Of a stretch of 23,674 nt of DNA, positions 6,343-13,192 are shown piece by piece (the first letter of the stretch is position 1; each line of letters opens with the position of its first letter). The position numbers and the translations under genes were made by a program. The notes beneath the pieces are model-generated. The model saw nothing but the letters and a program-made list of their open reading frames with translations, made no database searches and was not told where the DNA came from. Source of the DNA: AcAMD-5 sp044343935 (GTDB lineage Bacteria > Actinomycetota > Actinomycetes > S36-B12 > UBA5976). The stretch is from the NCBI GenBank assembly GCA_044343935.1, contig JBIJDU010000022.1, positions 1 through 23,674 of the forward strand, in the 5' to 3' direction.

Positions 6343-7971
6343 CTACTCAGCCAGCCATACTGTGGTGTGCGGTGGCAGCGTAATCTCCGATTCTGCTATC
6401 TGAACTGGCATTGATGCCGCTAGTAATGTCTTTGGTGTCGAAAATTTGAATTCGGTGTCAGTGGTATTTGCCACTAACTCAAACCCTGGCTCGCGCTCAA
6501 AACGCAAGATTCCAATCGGTGTTTCTTGCCAGTTGACACCGACAAGTCCACCTAACGCTGGGTGCGACTTTCGAATCTTTAACAATTTTCGATAAAGATT
6601 TAATGTGCTCTGCGAATCTTGCTGTTGTACCGCTACCGATAACTCGCGCCAATGTGCTGGCAATGGCAGCCAAGAATTGAATTCAGCAAAGCCAAAAGGC
6701 GGTGCCTCACCTTCCCATGGAATAGGAACGCGAACGCCATCTCTACCTAATTGAGCACCATTGGTTCGGAAAAATATAGGGTCCTGCCGGTGCTCTGGCA
6801 GGACCGGCGCATCTTCCAACCCAAGTTCTTCACCTTGATAAATGTAAAGATTGCCAGGTAACGCTTGTGTCACCATGGCAAGTGCTCGCGCCTTAGCCAA
6901 ACCGATAACCTCACCGCCTAAGCGCGTTACCACGCGAGGTGAATCATGGTTGTTTAGTACCCAAGTGGGAGGGGATGTGACATTCTTAAATTCCGAAGTT
7001 ACTTTGTCTATTGCCGCTTTGATCTTTTCGGCATTCCATTCAATGGTTAGAAAATCAAAGTTAAAAATTTGATGTAGTTCATCTGGTCGGACGTACCTAA
7101 TGGCTCTGCTTGTTGGGTAGACCCAGGCTTCCGCTACAAAAAACCTTTCCCCTGGATAAGTGTCGATTAAGTTGCGCCAATCGCGATAAATTTCATGAAC
7201 CCCGTCGCGGTCAAAGAATGGAATATCACTAAGCAACTGCTTTCGATATTCAGGATCAATGCCTGTCACATCTAATCGCAGTGCTGCCGTGAGGCCAACT
7301 GGATCTGGATGGTCTTGGTAGATCTCTTCTTTGGCTAACCCATGAGCTACATCGATTCTAAAGCCAGCTACTCCCAGATCAAGCCAAAACTTGATAGTTT
7401 TCTCAAAATCTTCATTTACTTCCGGATTGTTCCAATTCAAATCTGGTTGTGACGAATCAAATAGATGCAGATACCACTGTCCAGGCTTGCCGTCAGATTC
7501 AGTTACGCGTGTCCAACTTGGACCACCAAATACCGACTCCCAGTTATTTGGCGGTAGCTCGCCGGTTGCACCTCTCCCATCATAAAAATGAAATCTATTT
7601 CGCGCTGGTGAATTAGGTGATGAAGCCAAAGCCGCTTTAAACCAATGATGCTGATCAGAGAAGTGATTTGGCACTAAATCAACAATTACTTTTAAGCCAA
7701 GCTCATTTGCTCGTTGCATGAGTTTTTGGAAATCTGAGAGTGTGCCGAATCTTGGATCAATTGCTCGTGGGTCAGAAACATCGTAACCGCCATCGCGATT
7801 AGGAGATTGGTAGAAAGGAGAAAGCCAAATAGCATCAACGCCAAGAGATGCAACATGCCCTAATCGATTGGTAATTCCAACAAAATCCCCTTCGCCATCA
7901 TTGTTGCTATCGGCAAAAGATCTTGGGTAAATTTGATACACAACTGCGTCGTACCACCAAGGACAATTCAC
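6343..7971 (-). CDS. GH13 family alpha-glucosidase
   Basis: A 542-residue cytosolic (alpha/beta)8-barrel enzyme that releases glucose from alpha-glucosides such as maltose, sucrose isomers or short oligosaccharides. Numbered from the GTG start, it shows WWYDAVVYQIYPRSFADS near the N-terminus, DLVPNH (98-103, region I), GFRIDVAHG with nucleophile Asp207, FVAEAW with acid/base Glu281, and NNHDSPR with Asp343. The QxPDLNW segment after region I is typical of oligo-1,6-glucosidase/alpha-glucosidase subgroups. The GTG at 7971 is preferred because GGAG lies five bases upstream and the protein then begins at the usual point; the ATG at 8055 has neither a ribosome site nor a leaderless box. No sugar transporter or LacI regulator is adjacent. 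Confidence 0.93.
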   Translation of the reverse strand: MNCPWWYDAVVYQIYPRSFADSNNDGEGDFVGITNRLGHVASLGVDAIWLSPFYQSPNRDGGYDVSDPRAIDPRFGTLSDFQKLMQRANELGLKVIVDLVPNHFSDQHHWFKAALASSPNSPARNRFHFYDGRGATGELPPNNWESVFGGPSWTRVTESDGKPGQWYLHLFDSSQPDLNWNNPEVNEDFEKTIKFWLDLGVAGFRIDVAHGLAKEEIYQDHPDPVGLTAALRLDVTGIDPEYRKQLLSDIPFFDRDGVHEIYRDWRNLIDTYPGERFFVAEAWVYPTSRAIRYVRPDELHQIFNFDFLTIEWNAEKIKAAIDKVTSEFKNVTSPPTWVLNNHDSPRVVTRLGGEVIGLAKARALAMVTQALPGNLYIYQGEELGLEDAPVLPEHRQDPIFFRTNGAQLGRDGVRVPIPWEGEAPPFGFAEFNSWLPLPAHWRELSVAVQQQDSQSTLNLYRKLLKIRKSHPALGGLVGVNWQETPIGILRFEREPGFELVANTTDTEFKFSTPKTLLAASMPVQIAESEITLPPHTTVWLAE

Positions 7972-7976
7972 AAAAT

Positions 7977-7980
7977 CTCC
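7977..7980 (-). promoter_or_regulatory. Shine-Dalgarno deciding the GH13 start
   Basis: GGAG on the reverse strand, five bases before GTG 7971. The alternative ATG at 8055 has no comparable site, so this motif argues for the shorter protein. Confidence 0.55.
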
Positions 7981-8121
7981 ATTTGGCAGAAGAATAAGGG
8001 AATAGGGGCGATACTTAATTCGGTAAATTGGCAACAAATTAGTATCTAAATTCATGTAAAAGTAATTTCTTACTGTAACTCTTACATTTAGCTACATAAT
8101 AACTAAATCCTAGAAACCTCT

Positions 8122-8964
8122 TTAGTAATAATTACCATTTAGCCATCTTCCGATGACTTCGGGCAGCGATTGCGTGATATCCAAGGCTGCTACCGGTCCA
8201 CCTTTGGAAGCTGTAATTGCTGCCTGGGCATGAAGCAGCACTGCCAGTGCTGCAATTTGTACAAAATCAGCTTCCCGCTTGGGTTGAAATTGCACTGTTA
8301 ATCCACCGATAATTCCAGCCAACACATCACCACTTCCTGCGGTGGCCAAAACGGTTGGAAGTTTTTCTATTTTGATAATCTGTTTAGTCGCATAACTTGC
8401 GATGAACGTGGCGTTTCCTTTTAATAAAATGTTTGACTTAATTAATGTCGCGGCCAATTGCAGAGAGTGAATGGGGTTTTGATTAATTTCAGCAGTTGAA
8501 ACATTTTGATCTCTATCATTTAACCACTTTGATAACTCTCCGCTATGAGGTGTAAGAATTTGAAGTTGACGAGATTCTTGGGCTAGCTGAAGCGCACCTG
8601 CGTCAAGAATAACTGGTAATTTTGATGCCATTGCATCGAGAATGTTCAATTCAACTTGCTCATTGTTGCTATTCCAAGACAAGCCAGAACCAATTAGATA
8701 AGCATCTACTTCACCAGATTCAAAAACTGCCTCAGGCCTATTGGCAACAATTTCCTTGATTAATGCGGCATCGCCCAAATATCTAACCATTCCGGCACCA
8801 GAGCGGATTGCACCTTCAATATTTAAAATAGCTGCACCAGGAAAGTTCGATGAGCCACTGATCACACCCAAGACGCCACGCGTGTATTTATGATCATCTA
8901 TTTTTGGCCGTGACAAATATTCTGCCAATAGCTCAGGTGCGGCTTCTTGGATACTCCATTCCAT
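8122..8964 (-). CDS. nnrD: ADP/ATP-dependent (S)-NAD(P)H-hydrate dehydratase
   Basis: A 280-residue ribokinase-like enzyme that repairs the hydrated, inactive form of NADH and NADPH. Motifs are KYTRGVLGVISGSSNFPGAA (26-45), SGAGMVRYLG, TPHSGEL near 138-144, and the nucleotide-binding LATAGSGDVLAGIIGGL near 206-222. Only the dehydratase domain is present; the NnrE epimerase domain often fused at the N-terminus in bacteria is absent, although residues 1-25 look like the inter-domain linker of the fused form. ATG 8964 is supported by TAGAGT at -12 to -7. It lies upstream of the GH13 gene on the same strand with a 150-base gap and is divergent from the ABC exporter. Confidence 0.93.
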   Translation of the reverse strand: MEWSIQEAAPELLAEYLSRPKIDDHKYTRGVLGVISGSSNFPGAAILNIEGAIRSGAGMVRYLGDAALIKEIVANRPEAVFESGEVDAYLIGSGLSWNSNNEQVELNILDAMASKLPVILDAGALQLAQESRQLQILTPHSGELSKWLNDRDQNVSTAEINQNPIHSLQLAATLIKSNILLKGNATFIASYATKQIIKIEKLPTVLATAGSGDVLAGIIGGLTVQFQPKREADFVQIAALAVLLHAQAAITASKGGPVAALDITQSLPEVIGRWLNGNYY

Positions 8965-8970
8965 GTCACA

Positions 8971-8976
8971 ACTCTA
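8971..8976 (-). promoter_or_regulatory. -10 box of nnrD (leaderless)
   Basis: TAGAGT on the reverse strand at -12 to -7 from the ATG at 8964. Confidence 0.55.
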
Positions 8977-9087
8977 TTCATTGGTTCAGCAGAATTTCCA
9001 GGCCACTAACGAACGAGGGCCACTCAGGGGAAAAGAAGTTAGTCCTTACTGGGCCTTGACTGCTATCTTGGCGCACTAACCGCAAAT

Positions 9088-9092
9088 AAAGG
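9088..9092 (+). promoter_or_regulatory. Shine-Dalgarno of the ABC exporter gene
   Basis: AAAGG six bases before GTG 9099. There is no TANNNT box at the leaderless position here. A TTGACT at 9056-9061 could be a -35 element, but I see no well-spaced -10 box. Confidence 0.45.
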
Positions 9093-9098
9093 TAACTC

Positions 9099-10961
9099 GT
9101 GACTGCCCAAGGACCCTGGCTTGCTTTTCGTGCACTAACCGCCGATCGATCGGTTGTTTCATCCAAAGTAAGTAAGGAAACCCGTAATCGCATCTTTGCC
9201 TTTGCTAAACCATTCAAAAGTCAAATCATTCTCTTTCTTGGTGTAGTAACCATTGAAGCTTCATTAGTTGTTTCCCAGCCGCTACTGTTCAAGTTCATTG
9301 TTGATGAGGGAATCGCAAATGCAGACCGAAGGATCGTAATCCTAGGTGCAACTGCTGTTGCTCTGATTGCGCTGTTTTCATCAGTGATTTCAATGATAGA
9401 GCGATGGTTTTCAGCACAAATTGGCGAAGGTTTGATTTTTAATCTTCGCTCCCAAATCTTCGACAAAGTCATGCAGCAATCAGTTGCTTTCTTCACTCGA
9501 GCACAAACAGGCTCATTAGTTTCACGACTAAATTCTGATGTGATTGGCGCTCAACAAACTTTCACTACCACGCTTTCGGGCGTCCTTAGTAACTCAATTA
9601 GCACAACCATAGTTATTGGTACCATGGCCTTTTTATCTTGGCAATTAACGTTGGCAAGTTTAATCCTGCTTCCAGTATTTCTTTACCCAGCAAAATGGGT
9701 GGGTAAAAAATTGCAAGTGTTTACTCGAAGTCAGATGTCCAATAATGCTGAGTTAAGTCAGCAGATGAATGAAAGGTTTAATGTTTCTGGTGCGCTCCTT
9801 TCAATGTTGTATGCAAATCGAAAGAGAGAATTAACTGCATTTGAAGAGCGGGCAGATCAGGTTCGTGATGCTGGAATCAAAATTGCGCTGATAAATAGAT
9901 TTTTCTTCATTTCCTTAACCCTAATTGGCGCAATCGCAACTGCGATAATTTATGGTTTCGGTGGCCTACAGGTCATTGATGGTGATTTATCAATTGGCAC
10001 ACTGCTTGCTCTAGTCGCGCTGCTATTTCGTCTTTATGGGCCATTGACTGCGCTTTCAAATGTACGAGTTGAGATCATGACGGCACTTGTTGCCTTCGAT
10101 CGAGTTTTTGAAGTGCTCGACCTTGAGCCGTTAGTAACTGATCCAACGAATCCGAAACCAATTCCAGCTGGTCCGGTAACGGTTGAGTTTAGAAAAGTTT
10201 CTTTTACCTATCCTGCACCCAACGAGGTTTCACTAGCATCGCTGGAATCTATTGCTGCCGCTGCTGATCGATCCCAATTAGATCAGGTGCTCCATGAGAT
10301 TTCATTCACTATTGAACCTGGCCAGATGGCTGCACTGGTTGGGCCATCCGGCGCCGGTAAATCAACACTATCTTCACTGATCCCAAGGTTATACGACGTT
10401 CGCGATGGCTCAATCACCCTAAATGGTGTCGATGTTAGAGATGTCTCCCTCGCAGACCTGAGATCAAAGATTGGTGTTGTGCCACAAGATCCGCACATGC
10501 TGCACACGACGATTAGAGAAAATCTCACTCTTGGCAACGAGTCGGTGACAGAGGATCAGCTATGGGCGGCACTTGAAGCGGCTCAGGTGGCTAATCTGGT
10601 TAACGCACTACCCATGAAACTAGATACTGTAGTTGGCGATCGAGGCTATCGACTTTCTGGCGGTGAAAAACAGCGTATTGCGATAGCGAGATTGTTAATC
10701 AAGCAACCTGAAGTTGTTATTCTGGATGAAGCAACGGCTCATCTAGATAGCGAGAATGAATCAGCAGTTCAGCAAGCACTGGAGGTTGCACTTGCAAATC
10801 GAACATCACTAGTTATTGCCCATCGACTATCTACTATTCGCAAAGCTGATTTGCTACTTGTCCTAGCCCAAGGCCGAGTGGTGCAAAGCGGAACTCATGA
10901 CGAACTCATTGCGCTACCGGGCTTATATCGCGATTTACACGATAAACAATTCACTGAGTAG
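9099..10961 (+). CDS. ABC exporter, transmembrane and ATPase domains fused
   Basis: A 620-residue half-transporter. The membrane domain covers about residues 38-330 with six hydrophobic segments, and the nucleotide-binding domain about 365-620. ATPase motifs are Walker A GPSGAGKST, the Q-loop region VVPQDPHML, signature RLSGGEKQR, Walker B VVILDEATAHLDSE, and switch His in VIAHRLST. An insertion of about 30 residues after the first strand of the ATPase domain (NEVSLASLESIAAAADRSQL) is, from memory, shared by many actinobacterial exporters of this type. It should dimerise and export a lipid, peptide or drug; the substrate is not readable from sequence. It stands alone, divergent from nnrD and convergent with the DUF5671-like gene, with 10 bases between stops. 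Confidence 0.93.
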   Translation: MTAQGPWLAFRALTADRSVVSSKVSKETRNRIFAFAKPFKSQIILFLGVVTIEASLVVSQPLLFKFIVDEGIANADRRIVILGATAVALIALFSSVISMIERWFSAQIGEGLIFNLRSQIFDKVMQQSVAFFTRAQTGSLVSRLNSDVIGAQQTFTTTLSGVLSNSISTTIVIGTMAFLSWQLTLASLILLPVFLYPAKWVGKKLQVFTRSQMSNNAELSQQMNERFNVSGALLSMLYANRKRELTAFEERADQVRDAGIKIALINRFFFISLTLIGAIATAIIYGFGGLQVIDGDLSIGTLLALVALLFRLYGPLTALSNVRVEIMTALVAFDRVFEVLDLEPLVTDPTNPKPIPAGPVTVEFRKVSFTYPAPNEVSLASLESIAAAADRSQLDQVLHEISFTIEPGQMAALVGPSGAGKSTLSSLIPRLYDVRDGSITLNGVDVRDVSLADLRSKIGVVPQDPHMLHTTIRENLTLGNESVTEDQLWAALEAAQVANLVNALPMKLDTVVGDRGYRLSGGEKQRIAIARLLIKQPEVVILDEATAHLDSENESAVQQALEVALANRTSLVIAHRLSTIRKADLLLVLAQGRVVQSGTHDELIALPGLYRDLHDKQFTE

Positions 10962-10971
10962 TGAAAGCGTC

Positions 10972-12672
10972 CTAAGCCTTAACTTCAATTGCTGAAACTT
11001 TGCCAGCAATAAGCGCTAAGACCAACCGGTCAGCGGATGAAGCTTTAGTTAAGTTAATCACTTCATCAATAGGCCAAGAGTCCTCATCGCTAGATATCGA
11101 TTCCCAAGCCTGCACCGATCCACCAGTTAACTCATGAAGTTGCTTTCGTATATTCTCATCCAACGGACCTATCAATGTTATGCGTTTTGGTCCAATTCGC
11201 TGTGTGCTATAAAAGGATCGTTCAGCGCTAAATACATTCCAGTGATAGGCCGTAATTGCAACTGTGCCAAGTAAAATACTAACTGGATATCGCAATTCGC
11301 GGAGTGCGTCAGAAAGCGAATCATTAGCAAAGATCGCCTGGAGCAATAGGTTAACCGCAGTAATCAAAGTCACTACCGCTAAAGCTGCGCCGGCTCCAAA
11401 TAATACAAACAAATAAACCCGTCTGACTCCCGCTGTCGCTTCAATTTGTGACTGTCGTTTAACATGAATCTGAATTCGATGCCAGTACAAGTACCAAATT
11501 GGCGTACCAACAACTAACAACGTCATGGCTGCAAGCAAAGTATTTATTGCGTTGTATGAATCAATTAAAGTATTTCTCACAAAGACATCAAAAATAGAAA
11601 CAATTACCAAAACAAATCCAACAGTCGCGGCAATAAGAGCGATACCAGAAATCAAATATTCATAAATACGCTGTACTTCATTTCGAACTGAAGTTCGCGA
11701 AGCCGAGGCAAAATGATTGTGATACCAAAGCAACAAGAATCCGGCGACCGCAGAACCAATCAGAGTTGGCATTGATCTAAAGTGGATATAGAAATCAGTT
11801 GAATTCGGATCACCAATGAACCAAACCAAAACTCGATACAACAACGTGCTGCCTGAAACTATCGCAGTTATCAATCCACCAGCTACGCCAATAATTAGTA
11901 CATAGCCCAGCCACAAAACGTCTCTCGTTGACTTCATAGTTAGTTTGATCCAATACAAGAACCAAACTGGTGCTCCAATTACTAGCAGCACTAGACCCAT
12001 TCTTAATGGGTCATTAACTCCCACCAATAAATCTTTTTCGCTGTACCCAATCAACTCGCGAGCGATACCGGCAATAATCATTGCGACGCCAACCAGTGAA
12101 GGAATCAGCCCTGATAGTGAACCATTTAGATACAAGAACTTACTTCTATTTATCGGTGTTACTCGACGATTCAACTCAAAATGAACACCCCAAACGGCAG
12201 ACCAAATGATAAATTGAGTTAAGGCATAGCTATCAAATCTCTCCAGCCCTACCGCCCAGGCCAACACTGTTGCAATTCCAGTTAGTGTAATGAGCAACGA
12301 TGTCATGGTGATCGCAAAAAAATATGCCGCCCACCCAAATGAATAGACTTCCAACGAATCTGATTTGATCGTACGTTTTGTCCAAAGCGAAACTCCAATC
12401 AAAACAGGTACGCCAACTAGTACAAAAGAAATATCGCGTGCCAGTACAACATCATTTGCTGCTACTAATGAAGCTGGGCCGATTACTCGATTTAAAAGAC
12501 CAACAGTTCCGGATGCAACTATTGATACTAATCCAAATAATAGGGAGTATTGAAAAAATCTTCGAACAACGTGACTACTGCCTCCGGACGCAGAACTGTG
12601 TCCGGAAACCGCCCGGATAATCAGAAATGCACTCACGCCGAGAACAGCTAATAAACCAATTCCGAATATCAC
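10972..12672 (-). CDS. Polytopic membrane protein with three tandem DUF5671-like repeats
   Basis: A 566-residue protein, mostly membrane. After an N-terminal segment (1-25) I see six units of about 70 residues starting near 35, 110, 180, 252, 333 and 415, each with three hydrophobic segments. Units 1, 3 and 5 end in related phrases (VGVPVLIGVSLW, IGAPVWFLYWIK, VGTPIWYLYWHR), and units 2, 4 and 6 in another (SAVWGVHFE, SAVAGFLLLWYHN, GTVAITAYHWN). This indicates three tandem pairs, about 18-19 membrane helices in all. A soluble tail (about 495-566) is predicted cytosolic. The family looks like DUF5671, whose function is unknown. The GTG at 12672 overlaps the TGA of the upstream gene (GTGA) and has GGGGAG eight bases before it; the longer frame to 12726 is rejected. 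Confidence 0.85.
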   Translation of the reverse strand: MIFGIGLLAVLGVSAFLIIRAVSGHSSASGGSSHVVRRFFQYSLLFGLVSIVASGTVGLLNRVIGPASLVAANDVVLARDISFVLVGVPVLIGVSLWTKRTIKSDSLEVYSFGWAAYFFAITMTSLLITLTGIATVLAWAVGLERFDSYALTQFIIWSAVWGVHFELNRRVTPINRSKFLYLNGSLSGLIPSLVGVAMIIAGIARELIGYSEKDLLVGVNDPLRMGLVLLVIGAPVWFLYWIKLTMKSTRDVLWLGYVLIIGVAGGLITAIVSGSTLLYRVLVWFIGDPNSTDFYIHFRSMPTLIGSAVAGFLLLWYHNHFASASRTSVRNEVQRIYEYLISGIALIAATVGFVLVIVSIFDVFVRNTLIDSYNAINTLLAAMTLLVVGTPIWYLYWHRIQIHVKRQSQIEATAGVRRVYLFVLFGAGAALAVVTLITAVNLLLQAIFANDSLSDALRELRYPVSILLGTVAITAYHWNVFSAERSFYSTQRIGPKRITLIGPLDENIRKQLHELTGGSVQAWESISSDEDSWPIDEVINLTKASSADRLVLALIAGKVSAIEVKA

Positions 12673-13112
12673 TTTGACATCTCCCCACAGTCGTAGAGCG
12701 GCCAAGGAATGCCTACGATCAACCATTTACTGCCAGTATTTTCTAGGCGGTAGACATGAGACTCTACGTACGGTGAACCGAATAGATCTGAATTACTATA
12801 TTCGATGTCTACTTCGACTCGTGCGCTATCGCCAGAAATAGTTGATTGGACCAAATCAACATTTAGGTCTCGATCCATCCAGGCACGATCAAGATGAACA
12901 ATTTTGCAGGGACTTGATGGCGAAATGTATTCAAAAGCAGTATCGGTATTTTGGCTAACCATGGCAGTTAGGAATTGCTGAACTGCCCATTCTGGGGTGT
13001 TTGCTTCATATGTTGTGGCAGATCGATCACTTGAAAATAGAACTAGTGCAACCGCAACAGCAGATATCAAGCCGATCACAATAAGCAATAATCTATTGGG
13101 CATACTCTTCAT
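12669..13112 (-). CDS. Membrane-anchored small protein, possibly NTF2/DUF4878-like
   Basis: A 147-residue protein with one N-terminal hydrophobic helix (8-26) and a soluble extracytoplasmic part of about 120 residues. The segment TPEWAVQQFLTAMVSQNTDTAFEYIS (39-64) resembles the first helices of NTF2/DUF4878-like domains (AVQxFLxAxxxxDxxxAxxxxS), and the C-terminal strands ARVEVDIEY, HVYRLEN and KWLIVGI fit the following sheet. Cys69 and Cys142 could pair outside the cell. No catalytic residues can be assigned. It is the first gene of a two-gene operon, overlapping the DUF5671-like gene by GTGA. ATG 13112 carries TAGACT at -12 to -7. Fold assignment is inference. Confidence 0.8.
   Translation of the reverse strand: MKSMPNRLLLIVIGLISAVAVALVLFSSDRSATTYEANTPEWAVQQFLTAMVSQNTDTAFEYISPSSPCKIVHLDRAWMDRDLNVDLVQSTISGDSARVEVDIEYSNSDLFGSPYVESHVYRLENTGSKWLIVGIPWPLYDCGEMSK
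12681..12686 (-). promoter_or_regulatory. Shine-Dalgarno deciding the DUF5671-like start
   Basis: GGGGAG on the reverse strand, eight bases before GTG 12672 and inside the 3' end of the preceding gene. It supports coupled translation from that GTG. Confidence 0.55.
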
Positions 13113-13118
13113 ACTTCC

Positions 13119-13124
13119 AGTCTA
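13119..13124 (-). promoter_or_regulatory. -10 box of the anchored-protein/DUF5671-like operon (leaderless)
   Basis: TAGACT on the reverse strand at -12 to -7 from ATG 13112. The same hexamer occurs at two other gene starts in the window (15617-15622 and 19220-19225). Confidence 0.55.
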
Positions 13125-13192
13125 CTCCTCAAACGCAAAAGTTAATGGATCAAGTGGAGCGCTATGAGGAGAATTGAAGATTTTGCTTTGTG

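Noticed and set aside
7972..8055. N-terminal extension of the GH13 enzyme
   Set aside because: No Shine-Dalgarno or TANNNT box at ATG 8055, and the added residues are not part of the barrel.
9056..9061. TTGACT as a -35 element for the ABC exporter
   Set aside because: No -10-like hexamer lies at acceptable spacing, so a promoter cannot be supported.
12378..12620. Forward open frame opposite the DUF5671-like gene
   Set aside because: Low-complexity shadow of a hydrophobic coding region, with no start signal.
13125..13171. 7-bp inverted pair CTCCTCA / TGAGGAG between the anchored-protein operon and the P-type ATPase
   Set aside because: Short stem with a 33-base loop and no T-run; expected by chance at this length.
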